This document shows, one piece after another, positions 19,618-28,112 of a stretch of 64,000 bases of DNA (positions are counted from its first letter, which is position 1; the number at the start of each line of letters is the position of its first letter). Made by a program: the position numbers and the translations under genes. The stretch covers positions 143,189 through 207,188 of the forward strand of contig NZ_OBEN01000002.1 of the NCBI RefSeq assembly GCF_900215655.1, in the 5' to 3' direction. The stretch comes from Hydrogenobacter hydrogenophilus (GTDB taxonomy: Bacteria; Aquificota; Aquificia; Aquificales; Aquificaceae). The notes beneath the pieces are model-generated. The model was not told where the DNA came from and did no database searches. It saw only the letters and a program-made list of their open reading frames with translations.

Positions 19618-19965
19618 ATGAAACTTAGGAAAATCCTTTATGTCCTCCTCCTTCTCCAAACATTCTATGGAGGAGCTTACGAAAGAGAGCATGTAATCTA
19701 TGTTTATGTATCTAAAATTCTTTGGACATTCTTTTAGCTGGGCTTGCACTTTTTTGAGTACTCTCAAAGCGCTGTCTTTTCTTCCACATTTGTAGTGGTA
19801 GTACGCTATGGCAAGCCTTATAATCCCCTGATAGCAGTTTCTTGAAAGCTTGTCTTCTTTGGGGAAAAGTCGCCATATGTCTTCCAACACCTCATGAGCT
19901 TCGTAAAACTTTCCTTCCTCCCAAAGCTTCTTGACAGTAAGAAGCATATCTTCTTCTACACTCAT
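19594..19965 (-). CDS. DUF309 family protein
   Basis: Small helical protein of 123 residues. It has the DUF309 pattern FYEAHEVLEDIWR followed by YQGIIRLAIAYYHYKCGRKDSALRVLKK. The function of this family is not established; the conserved H/E residues resemble a TPR-like helical hairpin. It is the last gene of the sulfur/lipoate operon. Its ATG overlaps the FUN14 stop as TGATG; a GTG one codon upstream is possible. Confidence 0.85.
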   Translation of the reverse strand: MSVEEDMLLTVKKLWEEGKFYEAHEVLEDIWRLFPKEDKLSRNCYQGIIRLAIAYYHYKCGRKDSALRVLKKVQAQLKECPKNFRYINIDYMLSFVSSSIECLEKEEDIKDFPKFHLNYQFDV

Positions 19966-20255
19966 CACATTTTAAACCCCAGATAAAAACCACCAAGGAA
20001 AGCAGAAGAAAAAGCTACCTGTCTAACTATTCCGTAAATGAAGCTGTTAAAACCTTCAAACATGCCTTTAAAAATATTCAAAAAGGCTGACCAATGAATG
20101 TCTATTATACCCTTACTCTTGAGCCACAGCAAAGAGAGTATGTAAAGCCCCAAGAGCATAAGGAAAATATTTAACACTCTCTTTACAGCAAAACCTACCA
20201 CAAAACCTGCAAAACCTCCGTAGCCCAAGTCTGCTACAAGCTCCTCAACGCTCAT
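19965..20255 (-). CDS. FUN14-domain small membrane protein
   Basis: 96-residue integral membrane protein. The N-terminal glycine-rich motif YGGFAGFVVGFAVKRV and the helix NIFLMLLGLYILSLLWL match FUN14 proteins, which are known in mitochondria (FUNDC1) and of unknown role in bacteria. A second amphipathic/hydrophobic helix ends at the C-terminus (AFLGGFYLGFKM). It overlaps the radical SAM gene before it as ATGA, so it belongs to the same transcript. Whether it serves the sulfur pathway is unknown. Confidence 0.8.
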   Translation of the reverse strand: MSVEELVADLGYGGFAGFVVGFAVKRVLNIFLMLLGLYILSLLWLKSKGIIDIHWSAFLNIFKGMFEGFNSFIYGIVRQVAFSSAFLGGFYLGFKM

Positions 20256-21367
20256 TGGTATCTGAGCACGCTTGGATTCAAAATATCTGGGTAATTTGTG
20301 TTCATTTCGTAATCAAACAACTGTTTCCTTATCTTTTTAAGGTCGCTTCTTTCTGGCTTGAAGGGATAGCTTTTTATGTCGCTTACTGAACTATCACCAA
20401 AAGGTCTGTTGCAGGCAACCTCAGTAGTTTTACCTCTACATCCAGAAGTCATGAAGGGTCTTCCACTCCAAAAGATCTCCTCAAAGGTATCTTGGTCTAT
20501 GCCGAAGTGTACCACCTGTCCTTTTTCGTTGAACTTCATGTCCTCGTACCGAGCTATCTTGTTGTCTATAAGGTATCTGGCGAACTGTACTCTTCTGTAC
20601 TGTGGTGCTGGACATGGCTTTTCCTTTTCCATCATGGAGCCTTCTTCTGGCCAGAAGGAAAAGAGGTGAGTTCTTGCGCCTAAATCTCTGACCCTCTGTA
20701 TGGTTTGTATCATTTCTTGCTCTGTTTCTCCAAGACCTACTACCAGATGACAACCTGCATAACCATCTCCCATCACATCACAAGCCCACTCTAACACCTT
20801 CCAAAAGGTTTCCCACCTGTGAGGGCTTTTCATGGGTCTTCCTCTTAGCTTCTCAAATATCTCTGGTGTTGCGCAATCTATAGCTACAGTAACAGTATCA
20901 GCACCAAGCTTTTTATAGTCTTCCATATCTTCGTATGTGGTTCCCGTTGCGTTTATAAGCAAAGATACGAAGATTTTATCTCCCAGCTCTTCCAAAACCC
21001 TTTTGAGCACATACTTAGTATCCCTTATAGCCTTTGGGTGCGTGATCTGAGCTATACAGAGTCGTTCTACATGACCTACACTTTTTGACCTTTCTATGAT
21101 GTCTTCCAGTTTTACGGTAGGCCACTCCACCCTTATGAAGTTCTTTTTGGAGTACTCCATATCCCTTGCTTTCTGAAGACCACAATACGCACAGTCTGCA
21201 TGACATCCAGATGGATAGGTCAAAAGCGTATTTATACAGCTTAGCTTAGTGTTCCTATAGAACTGTCCGGGAACTAAACCTAAAGTCATAGCGGCAGCCA
21301 TACTTATCTGAAGATATTCGGGACTTTCCTTTTGCTCTGTGAGTTTTTCAAGTACCAATTTATTCAT
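20252..21367 (-). CDS. Radical SAM lipoyl synthase subunit, LipS1/LipS2 type (biotin synthase-like)
   Basis: 371-residue radical SAM enzyme with the cluster motif C-x3-C-x2-C in YPSGCHADCAYCGLQ. Overall it resembles biotin synthase (INTLLTYPSG, GCHLVVGLGETEQEMI). Additional cysteines near the C-terminus (TSGCRGKTTEVACNRPFGDS) could bind the auxiliary Fe-S cluster that donates sulfur. Genes of this type next to sHdr/LbpA genes encode one half of the LipS1-LipS2 lipoyl synthase pair, which inserts two sulfurs into octanoyl groups. It is coupled by ATGA to rdgB. I cannot say which of the two names applies. True biotin synthase is less likely given the location. Confidence 0.78.
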   Translation of the reverse strand: MNKLVLEKLTEQKESPEYLQISMAAAMTLGLVPGQFYRNTKLSCINTLLTYPSGCHADCAYCGLQKARDMEYSKKNFIRVEWPTVKLEDIIERSKSVGHVERLCIAQITHPKAIRDTKYVLKRVLEELGDKIFVSLLINATGTTYEDMEDYKKLGADTVTVAIDCATPEIFEKLRGRPMKSPHRWETFWKVLEWACDVMGDGYAGCHLVVGLGETEQEMIQTIQRVRDLGARTHLFSFWPEEGSMMEKEKPCPAPQYRRVQFARYLIDNKIARYEDMKFNEKGQVVHFGIDQDTFEEIFWSGRPFMTSGCRGKTTEVACNRPFGDSSVSDIKSYPFKPERSDLKKIRKQLFDYEMNTNYPDILNPSVLRYQ

Positions 21368-21975
21368 AACTTACCTCCTCTAAGTATTTTAATAAGATTT
21401 CTGATGGCTTTTCCACGATGGGATATGGCATCCTTCTCTTCTGACTTTAGCTGTGCCATGCTCTTTTGCATACCTTCTGGCTGAAAGACGGGATCATAAC
21501 CAAAGCCTTCTGAACCTTTTGGTTCTTCAAGGATACTGCCTTCACACTCACCTTTTGACCAGTACCCGGCGTCTCCCAAACTCAGGATGAGGAAAGCTAC
21601 AAACTTGGCTCTTCTGTCTTTTATACCCTCCATCAATCTAAGTAGTTTCCTTATGTTGGCTTCATCCTTTGAAGTCTTTACCTCTTCTTTTCCTCCATAC
21701 TCATGATCGTAGAACCTGCTGGAAAAAACTCCCGGATAGCCATCAAGCGCATAAACCACAAGCCCTGAATCGTCTGCAAGGGTAGGCATACGGTACCTTT
21801 CGTAGTAAGCTTGTGCCTTTATGTAAGCATTTTCCAAAAAGCTTGAACCCACTTCCTGAACCTCTATCTCCTCTTTAGGAACTTCTACTTGAAAGGAATA
21901 AGCTTCTAATAGCCTCTTCATCTCCTCTGCCTTTCTTAGATTGCTCGTTGCTAAAAGTATCCTCTTTAGCTCCAT
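21364..21975 (-). CDS. rdgB: XTP/dITP diphosphatase (RdgB/HAM1)
   Basis: House-cleaning pyrophosphatase that removes deaminated purine nucleotides (ITP, XTP). 203 residues with the family signatures LLATSNLRKAEEMKRLL, TLADDSGLVVYALDGYPGVFSSRF and GFGYDPVFQP. It lies between the two radical SAM lipoyl synthase genes and overlaps both (10 bp and ATGA). It is cotranscribed with the sulfur operon without an obvious functional link. Confidence 0.95.
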   Translation of the reverse strand: MELKRILLATSNLRKAEEMKRLLEAYSFQVEVPKEEIEVQEVGSSFLENAYIKAQAYYERYRMPTLADDSGLVVYALDGYPGVFSSRFYDHEYGGKEEVKTSKDEANIRKLLRLMEGIKDRRAKFVAFLILSLGDAGYWSKGECEGSILEEPKGSEGFGYDPVFQPEGMQKSMAQLKSEEKDAISHRGKAIRNLIKILRGGKL

Positions 21976-22970
21976 TGTGGCATAAAAACAGTTGAACAGC
22001 AGTTTTGGGAAACTACAGGCGAAAGACCCATTTTTCTTGCGTAAGAGAAAACACCCTCCGCTGGAAAAGTGATGCCATTGACTCCAGCATGGAGAGCGTA
22101 CATATCTAACCTAAGCCTTTCCTCGCCAGCAGGTCTGGCACAGCCTATCACCACATGGGTTGTAGGTAGTTTTTTCCTTGCATGCAATATTACTCTTGCA
22201 CTATCTTCTGCTTTTGGTGGTGGTAGCAATTGGAACTTAGCTTTTCCATAGTAAGGCATGACTACTACTAATACTAAGGCTGAGGGTTCAAAATCCGAGA
22301 TAAGGTCTATAGCTCTGTATTCTCCCAAAATTTTCCCGTAGTGAAGCCCTATAATAACATGGGGGACTATGTTGTGTCCGTATTCTTTGAGATTTCTCAA
22401 AGATGTTTCGTAATCTTTTACGCTTTTGTGTGGCATTTTATAAACTTCCGCTATAGTTCTGTCATCACCTATTATGTCCAAAAGAACTGCATCTACCTGT
22501 GCTTCTTTTAAGCCTTCTGCGAGCCCCTTGCTCACAAGTCCCACATGACAAGTCAGGATCATACCCAGCTCTTCCTTTAAGTATCTCATAGCCTTCAGAA
22601 AGGGCATAAGCTCCACAACACCGTCTTTGTTAGATCCTCCTGAGATGAGAACACCTTGTATGCCCTTTTTCTTGAGTTCTTCTCCCACTTTTATAAGCTC
22701 TTCCGGTGTGGTTGCTGGTATCATGTGCCAAAGGATCTTAGAAGCACAGTGATCACACATGAGCTCACAGTGTCTCCCCGTTATGGAAATGTCCACAAAC
22801 TTGGGACCGGAACTCACCTTAAAGTCATCTACCTCGTAGTGTTTAAAGCCTGGACTATGAAAGTATATAGTGTTGCCAAAAAACTTTTTCCTTATCTCAA
22901 AACCTTCTTGAAGTTCTTCAAGGAGGGTGTGGTCCAAAGACACACCCTCAGGAAGGTCTATCAACCGCAC
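21966..22970 (-). CDS. Radical SAM lipoyl synthase subunit, LipS1/LipS2 type
   Basis: 334-residue radical SAM protein with C-x3-C-x2-C in GRHCELMCDHCASK, and later conserved stretches VLISGGSNKDGVVEL and VVIGCARPAGEERLRLDMYALHAGVNG. Cysteines at the C-terminus (SQNCCSTVFM) may ligate an auxiliary cluster. It is not closely like biotin synthase. Its place directly after lbpA (10-bp overlap) and two genes before the second radical SAM gene matches the LipS1/LipS2 pair that lipoylates LbpA in sulfur oxidisers. Activity is inferred from family and context. Confidence 0.78.
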   Translation of the reverse strand: MRLIDLPEGVSLDHTLLEELQEGFEIRKKFFGNTIYFHSPGFKHYEVDDFKVSSGPKFVDISITGRHCELMCDHCASKILWHMIPATTPEELIKVGEELKKKGIQGVLISGGSNKDGVVELMPFLKAMRYLKEELGMILTCHVGLVSKGLAEGLKEAQVDAVLLDIIGDDRTIAEVYKMPHKSVKDYETSLRNLKEYGHNIVPHVIIGLHYGKILGEYRAIDLISDFEPSALVLVVVMPYYGKAKFQLLPPPKAEDSARVILHARKKLPTTHVVIGCARPAGEERLRLDMYALHAGVNGITFPAEGVFSYARKMGLSPVVSQNCCSTVFMPQWS

Positions 22971-23407
22971 TTTATACCCTTCTCGTTTATTACCTTAGTC
23001 AGGGCTTCCACCGCAGACTGTCCCTTAAGAAGCTGGTTCACCTCGTCAGGATTAGAAGGCTTTATCTTTGCTATCCATCCTGCACCGTAGGGATCATCGT
23101 TCACAAGAGCTGGGTTTCCCTTTAATGCTTCGTTTATCTCAACTATCTCGCCTGTTAATGGAGAAGGCACAGGTCCCACCCACTTTCCACTTTCAATGGT
23201 AGCAACGCTTTTGCGCCTGTCTACAGTTTTACCTACCTTTTTGGGTGTGTAAGCTACGAGCCTTCCTGCCATAGCAGCGGCTACAGAGGTGAGCCCTATG
23301 GTGAAAGTGCCATCACCGTTGTCCTTTGCCCAAGTGAAGGCGTTAGCCTCTGGGTCTACATCGTAAAGCAAGTCCTCGGGTATGTTGCACCCATTAACTA
23401 CTGCCAT
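22961..23407 (-). CDS. lbpA: Lipoate-binding protein LbpA (GcvH-like), second copy
   Basis: 148-residue GcvH-like carrier that bears lipoic acid on a lysine and serves the sHdr complex in sulfur oxidation. The lipoyl hammerhead motif is SVATIESGKWVGPVPSP, with the modified lysine in ESGKW. Start: the ATG at 23407 follows GGGAGG with good spacing; an upstream in-frame codon at 23422 has none. Unlike GcvH of the glycine cleavage system it has the extended N-terminus typical of LbpA (NGCNIPEDLLYDVDPE). About half its sequence pattern is shared with the other copy at 24078. Confidence 0.9.
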   Translation of the reverse strand: MAVVNGCNIPEDLLYDVDPEANAFTWAKDNGDGTFTIGLTSVAAAMAGRLVAYTPKKVGKTVDRRKSVATIESGKWVGPVPSPLTGEIVEINEALKGNPALVNDDPYGAGWIAKIKPSNPDEVNQLLKGQSAVEALTKVINEKGIKCG

Positions 23408-23434
23408 ATCTATACCTCCCATGTATGAGATTTC

Positions 23435-23824
23435 TTAAAATATTAACACTTTATCCGCTTCCAGTGCCCTAAGGGCAAACTCACTGGCTGGAACAATCCC
23501 ATCAAGTTCTTTTATAAGGTCTTCCTCGGTGAGCCCCAAAGAGTCCACTGCTTGCTTGCAGGAGTAAAACTTAACGCCTGCCTGTTTGGCATCTTTCATG
23601 AAGTCATAGACCGTTTTTGGTTTTTTCCCGTTGGGAGAAAGGCAATTAGGCTCTGCAGGAACTATCTTTTGAGCCACACCGCGCTTAAGAAGATTTGTAC
23701 CATCCATATTAAAGAACATCTCCACTTCCGCTTCGTTAGAAGCCATGAGAGCTGCTATATAAAAAGGCGATGCACATCTCCAAGGTGTTCTGGGACCACT
23801 GGTCATGAGGATAACCACCTTCAT
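23435..23824 (-). CDS. DsrE-family sulfurtransferase
   Basis: 129-residue DsrE/DsrF-fold protein, MKVVILMTSGPRTPWRCAS at the N-terminus. The likely sulfur-carrying cysteine is in VKFYSCKQAVDSLGL. Such proteins hold persulfide sulfur and pass it between partners. It sits between the thioredoxin-like gene (ATGA overlap) and lbpA. It is one of three DsrE-type genes in the cluster and is diverged from the other two at 30366 and 30805. Confidence 0.85.
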   Translation of the reverse strand: MKVVILMTSGPRTPWRCASPFYIAALMASNEAEVEMFFNMDGTNLLKRGVAQKIVPAEPNCLSPNGKKPKTVYDFMKDAKQAGVKFYSCKQAVDSLGLTEEDLIKELDGIVPASEFALRALEADKVLIF

Positions 23825-24081
23825 GATTCTATTACCTTCCTTGCTTCTGCCTCATCTGGCACACCTACAAACACGAGTTTCCCATCTATTATAGTAGAAG
23901 GCACAGACCTAATTATAAGCTTCTTTGCCCACATTTTACCTTCTGGCTGAGCCACATCAAGCACATCGTACTTAAAACCGTATTCAGCTTGTAATTTTCT
24001 CCAAAGCATATCCGCATCGGGACATGTGGCACACCATTGGGATACCAAAAGGATCACATGCTTATCCTTTGCTCCCATCAT
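23821..24081 (-). CDS. Thioredoxin/glutaredoxin-like protein
   Basis: 86-residue thioredoxin-fold protein with redox motif W-C-A-T-C-P near the N-terminus and the cis-proline segment IIRSVPSTIIDGKLVFVG. It probably reduces or shuttles disulfides or persulfides for neighbouring sulfur proteins. The ATG at 24081 overlaps the lbpA stop as ATGA and has GAGGTG upstream. A longer frame to 24108 would overlap lbpA by 31 bp and is not favoured. Confidence 0.85.
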   Translation of the reverse strand: MMGAKDKHVILLVSQWCATCPDADMLWRKLQAEYGFKYDVLDVAQPEGKMWAKKLIIRSVPSTIIDGKLVFVGVPDEAEARKVIES

Positions 24082-24551
24082 GTGCACCTCATGCAGACTA
24101 TGTCCCATTCATCTATGTACTTTTTCATTTCTTCTATAGCCTTTTCACCAGTGACAAGGTCTTTAATATCCCTCTCTAAGTCCGCAGGTTTTATTTTAGC
24201 AACCCAGCCTTCTCCGTAAGGGTCGTAGTTTATTATATCAGGTTGTTCAAGGACCTTTTCGTTTCTTTCTATCACCTCGCCTTCTATAACCGCGTTTATT
24301 GGTCCTGCCCACTTACCACTCTCTAAGGAAGCCACAGGCTTGCCCTTCTTTATGTACTTGCCTGGCTCTTTTATTCTCGCGTGCAAAAGCCTACCTGCTC
24401 TTACCTGTCCCACATCGGTAAGACCCATGGTCACAGTTCCGTCTTCGTTTATCCTAAACCATGTCTGCGTTTCTATATCGTAATAAAGGTCAAGGGGTAC
24501 AACGCAACCGTTGTACTCCCATTCCTTACTGGTAGGACCACCCAGTCCCAT
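24078..24551 (-). CDS. lbpA: Lipoate-binding protein LbpA (GcvH-like), first copy
   Basis: 157 residues with the lipoyl-lysine motif ESGKWAGPINA, and C-terminal DPYGEGWVAKIKPADLE shared with the second copy. It follows hdrB2 immediately, the usual place of lbpA in sHdr operons. ATG at 24551 with AGGAGG five bases upstream; a TTG one codon before is less likely. Two cysteines end the protein (VCMRCT), which the second copy lacks apart from a single Cys. The swinging lipoyl arm is thought to carry the sulfur substrate to the sHdr complex. Confidence 0.92.
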   Translation of the reverse strand: MGLGGPTSKEWEYNGCVVPLDLYYDIETQTWFRINEDGTVTMGLTDVGQVRAGRLLHARIKEPGKYIKKGKPVASLESGKWAGPINAVIEGEVIERNEKVLEQPDIINYDPYGEGWVAKIKPADLERDIKDLVTGEKAIEEMKKYIDEWDIVCMRCT

Positions 24552-24559
24552 CAAGCCTC

Positions 24560-25519
24560 CTACGCAAGGCCAAGTCTTTTGAGCACAGGAAGTGGGTCTG
24601 AGAGATTATCCTTGAGTTTCACATCGTTAGCGCTATAACCAAAAGCCAAACCAAGCAGTTGAGTGAAGTATGCAGCAGGCACATCTACATCGGGAACTCC
24701 CTTCATCATAAGCCTGTGTCTGTACATCTCAAGGGAAGCATGGCATAGCGGGCATTCCGTTGCTATTATGTCCGCTCCGTTTCTTTTGGCTGTCTGGAGG
24801 ATCATCATTACGAACTTTTCAGACACCATCTCATCAGACAGTGAGTGGGGTCCTCCGCAACATTGGGTGTGCATAGGCTCAAACTCCACATTGGTAGCTC
24901 CTGCTGCCTCCAGCAGAGCGTTCATATAATAGGGGTGTTCGTCATCATCTGCGGTGTCTCTCTTTCTTGGCCTTGCTTCTTCATCTTGACCTCCTGCGTG
25001 TGCGTATGTCCTTGCGTAGAAGTGAGGTCTTGTGTAAAGACATCCGTAGTAATTGGCAACTTTGAGTCCTCTTAGAGGTCTTTTGGTCTTTTCCTTTACC
25101 TTTTGAGGTCCTGCCTCGTGATAAAACCATTCGAGTATGTGGTAAGTGTGTGGTATCTTATCAAGAGGGTCTACGCCACCCTCTCTGAGAAGTGCGTTTA
25201 CCTTTTCGTAAACGCTTCTGTCCGTTTCTAAGAAGTACTCTGCTCTTTGAAGTGAGAAAGAACAGCCGTTGCAAGGTGCCACTATAACTTCGTGTCCCTG
25301 TCTTCTTGCCAAAGACATGTTCCTGGCATTTAGGAGCATGGTGCCCATAAAAGTCACATTTTTAGACTCCATGGCACCACAGCAGTTGTAATCTTCAAGA
25401 TAGTCAAGCTCTAAACCGAGCTCTTTGGCAACGATCCTCGTTGAGACATCATACGCTCTTGAGGCACCTTCTAAAGAACATCCTGGGTAATAAGCTACTC
25501 TTTTACCTATTACACCCAT
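24560..25519 (-). CDS. hdrB2: sHdrB2, heterodisulfide reductase subunit B-like
   Basis: 319-residue cytoplasmic protein with two CCG domains, which bind the noncubane [4Fe-4S] clusters that cleave disulfides in Hdr enzymes. First site: YPGCSLEGASRAY, YNCCGAMESKN and APCNGCSFSLQ. Second site: NYYGCLYTRP, HTQCCGGPHSL and ECPLCHASLEMY. Both are complete. It belongs to the sHdr complex, which oxidises protein-bound sulfur in the cytoplasm toward sulfite. It follows hdrC2 by 11 bp. Confidence 0.92.
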   Translation of the reverse strand: MGVIGKRVAYYPGCSLEGASRAYDVSTRIVAKELGLELDYLEDYNCCGAMESKNVTFMGTMLLNARNMSLARRQGHEVIVAPCNGCSFSLQRAEYFLETDRSVYEKVNALLREGGVDPLDKIPHTYHILEWFYHEAGPQKVKEKTKRPLRGLKVANYYGCLYTRPHFYARTYAHAGGQDEEARPRKRDTADDDEHPYYMNALLEAAGATNVEFEPMHTQCCGGPHSLSDEMVSEKFVMMILQTAKRNGADIIATECPLCHASLEMYRHRLMMKGVPDVDVPAAYFTQLLGLAFGYSANDVKLKDNLSDPLPVLKRLGLA

Positions 25520-25530
25520 TTTTAACCTCC

Positions 25531-26292
25531 TTAGTGCGCTAATGCGCCTTCTTCTTCCATAACTTTTCTAAGCACCTGCTTAAACTTGTTCCAGTTTTTG
25601 GTTCTTGGGTGGAAAAGCATATGCTTAGCATTGAGTATGAGAAAGTCTATATTCATGGATTTTATGGGTTTTATGGTCAGCTGTTTGAGCCACTCGGGGG
25701 TCTCTCCTATGAAAGGTATAGGTTTTTTGAGAATAGGGTCTTTCACCACCTTGTAGCCTTGCTTTTCTATCCATCCAAAAAGAAGCTCTCCATCCTCTAT
25801 CCTTCCGTATTCAAGCACTTGCTCCGTAAAGAACTTGTCAAACTTTTTGGAAGGATACTCTTCAATGAGCCCTTTCTTTGCCATGGTTCTGAGAATCACC
25901 TTTAGAACCTCTTCCACTAGCACACCTTTAGGGCATCTGTGAGTGCATTTATGGCAAGATACGCACCTCCACATTACATCCGCTCTTTTTTGTAGCTCGT
26001 CTATTAGACCTAATCTTGCAAGGTATATAAAATGCCTGGGGTTGTAGCGCTCATCCCAGTAGTTATGAACAGGACACGATGCAGTGCAGTAAGAACACTG
26101 ATAACACTGATTTATGGTTTTTCCATCTGGAGAATTTACTATTTCCTGAGCAAAGTCAAGGTCATAGTCGTTTATGACCCTTGGTAGGATTATAAGGTTC
26201 CAGTCCCCAGAAACGTCTACACCTTCAACTACAAGTCTTTCCTTTCTCAAAATCCTCTCTGGCTCTACCAAACTCCTTTCGTGTATAGCCAT
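25531..26292 (-). CDS. hdrC2: sHdrC2, heterodisulfide reductase subunit C-like
   Basis: 253-residue iron-sulfur protein with two [4Fe-4S] ferredoxin motifs, CYQCSYCTASCPV and CVSCHKCTHRCPKG, each C-x2-C-x2-C-x3-C-P. It passes electrons between HdrB-type and HdrA-type subunits. The C-terminal ~100 residues are helical. The 3-bp gap after the hypothetical gene and proximity to hdrB2 show it is part of one operon. Confidence 0.92.
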   Translation of the reverse strand: MAIHERSLVEPERILRKERLVVEGVDVSGDWNLIILPRVINDYDLDFAQEIVNSPDGKTINQCYQCSYCTASCPVHNYWDERYNPRHFIYLARLGLIDELQKRADVMWRCVSCHKCTHRCPKGVLVEEVLKVILRTMAKKGLIEEYPSKKFDKFFTEQVLEYGRIEDGELLFGWIEKQGYKVVKDPILKKPIPFIGETPEWLKQLTIKPIKSMNIDFLILNAKHMLFHPRTKNWNKFKQVLRKVMEEEGALAH

Positions 26293-26295
26293 GTT

Positions 26296-27042
26296 TTATA
26301 CCTCCAAAAGGTCTTCTTTTCTTATTATTCCTAATAGCCTCCTTGCCATGACCCCCGCAGGAGGGAAAAAGCCTTTGGCACTGTGCATGGTAGAAAGGGT
26401 CATATAATCCACATAAGTTGCGTATATCATGGCAAGGAATATGTCCACAAAAAGGTATCCTCTTACCTTTATACCAAAATCCGTTAATTTTTCCTGTATT
26501 TGTTTGTATATACTTTCAAACTCTTCGTAAGTCTCTCCGTACATATTCCTCTTGGGTGGCTCTTCCTTTAAGAAAACTACCGCACCGCTTTCACTTTCTG
26601 GATCCCATATCCAACCTGTCCAAAGCACGTACTCTTCAGGAAAGGTAAAGTGTAAAAGCTCCGATGCTATATCCCTTGCGGATTTTTTATCAACACCTCT
26701 TACCTCTTTTACGAACTTTTCCACTCTCTCTTCCCACGAGTTTGCCTTTCCATACAGAAGATCGCTTATAGCTTTCTTTAACCTATCTACACCTGTTTCC
26801 TCTATAATCTTTTTCCTCTTCCTTCTGCTTGCAAAGATCTTTTCAAGGATAGTATCAAGCTCCTCTTCAGTCAAAGAGGCAAGCCTTTCTTTGCTCAAAA
26901 GTTGTTGAAAGAGAAGGGACTTGGCGAGGAGATCCCTATAGAGATCTTGCACAAAGTCCTCGCCTTCACCCAGTATCTTTATCAGGTAGTCCCTAACTAA
27001 AAAGTCATCTAAAGTGGTCCCTTTAAACTTTTTCTCCATCAT
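26296..27042 (-). CDS. Conserved hypothetical protein of the sHdr operon
   Basis: 248-residue protein always found in sHdr clusters between hdrA and hdrC2, with no established function. It is rich in charged helices (VDRLKKAISDLLYGKANSWEERVEKFVKEV). One segment looks like a helix-hairpin-helix (VDKKSARDIASELL), followed by TFPEEYVLWTGWIWDPE. No cysteines suited to clusters and no membrane helices are seen. The ATG overlaps the hdrA stop as ATGA. It is probably an assembly or structural part of the complex. Confidence 0.85.
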   Translation of the reverse strand: MMEKKFKGTTLDDFLVRDYLIKILGEGEDFVQDLYRDLLAKSLLFQQLLSKERLASLTEEELDTILEKIFASRRKRKKIIEETGVDRLKKAISDLLYGKANSWEERVEKFVKEVRGVDKKSARDIASELLHFTFPEEYVLWTGWIWDPESESGAVVFLKEEPPKRNMYGETYEEFESIYKQIQEKLTDFGIKVRGYLFVDIFLAMIYATYVDYMTLSTMHSAKGFFPPAGVMARRLLGIIRKEDLLEV

Positions 27043-28097
27043 ACACTAACCTTAGCACCAATAAATGCTGCCGCTTCTGCCGCTGCAGCTTCACCTTCAG
27101 ACAGAGAGGATTCTATGTCTATGGGTCCTTTGCATGCACCTGCTATAAATACGCCGGGTTTGTTGGATATTATATTAGAACCAGATTCTTCGGAAGGTAT
27201 GAGGAACTGGCTATCTGGGTCTTGAGCAAGACCAAGTATTTTTGCCACTTTCTTTGTACCTTCGGAAGGTTCCATACCCAAGACTAAAACCACTAGATCC
27301 ATGGGTACTTCTGCAGGTCTTTGAACTATGGTGTCTTCGTGTTTTACCCTGAGTCTTCCGTCAGCAGGGCTATAAGTTATCTCCGCTATCCTACCTCTTA
27401 CATACCTTACACCGTACTTTTCCTGAGGTGCCCAGTAGAAAGGATACTCCCAAGTGCCGTAAGTTCTCACATCCATATAGTAGCAAAAGACATCAACATC
27501 CGGATAGTGTTCTCTTATTTCAGAGCCTTGCAGACCGGATAAGGCACATCCGTATCTACAGCAGTGTACATTTGTAACGCCAAGCTGTCTATCCCTTGAG
27601 CCTACACAGAAAACAAAAGCGACCCTTTTGGGTAGCTGTCCGTTGGAGGGTCTGTAGAGCTTACCTTCTCTTGAGAACATCTGTTCCAATTCAAGGTTTG
27701 TGATAACATCTGGATAAAGGCCGTATCCGAGTTCTCCCTTTCTTCTGGCATCAAAGTGTTGAAAACCGGTAGCTACTATTATAGAAGCCACTTCGTGAGT
27801 TTCACCGTTGGAAAGTCTTACCTTGAAGTTTCCAGGTTCTCCTTCGCAAGCTTCAAGTTCCGTCTTGAGCTTTACCTCTACATTGGGGTTTTCTTCTACC
27901 TCTTTGATGTAAGGTCCCAACACTTGAGACGGCTTTAGCTTCCTTGGTATGAGTGTGTGATAGTCCTCAAGTATGGGCCTACCACCGAGCTTCTCTTCCT
28001 TTTCAATAAGGAGGGTAGGCACGCCGAGCCTACCCAGCACCCTCGCTGCACCAAGACCAGCTGGTCCACCACCGACCACTAAAACCTTCTTAGCCAT
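27039..28097 (-). CDS. hdrA: sHdrA, FAD-binding heterodisulfide reductase subunit A-like
   Basis: 352-residue flavoprotein, the electron hub of the sHdr complex. The N-terminal FAD-binding loop is VVGGGPAGLGAARVLGRLG. A cysteine-containing Fe-S segment is FCVGSRDRQLGVTNVHCCRYGC. The C-terminal FAD segment is GVFIAGACKGPIDIESSLSEGEAAAAEAA. It is much shorter than methanogen HdrA because the ferredoxin and thioredoxin-reductase-like extensions are missing, as is typical of the sulfur-oxidising type. A good SD (GGAGG) precedes the ATG. Confidence 0.93.
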   Translation of the reverse strand: MAKKVLVVGGGPAGLGAARVLGRLGVPTLLIEKEEKLGGRPILEDYHTLIPRKLKPSQVLGPYIKEVEENPNVEVKLKTELEACEGEPGNFKVRLSNGETHEVASIIVATGFQHFDARRKGELGYGLYPDVITNLELEQMFSREGKLYRPSNGQLPKRVAFVFCVGSRDRQLGVTNVHCCRYGCALSGLQGSEIREHYPDVDVFCYYMDVRTYGTWEYPFYWAPQEKYGVRYVRGRIAEITYSPADGRLRVKHEDTIVQRPAEVPMDLVVLVLGMEPSEGTKKVAKILGLAQDPDSQFLIPSEESGSNIISNKPGVFIAGACKGPIDIESSLSEGEAAAAEAAAFIGAKVSV

Positions 28098-28112
28098 GAA
28101 AAACCTCCTCTA

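Noticed and set aside
20252..21367. Biotin synthase (bioB)
   Set aside because: Similar overall, but it lies in the sHdr/LbpA operon with a second radical SAM gene and has extra C-terminal cysteines, which fits the LipS pair better.
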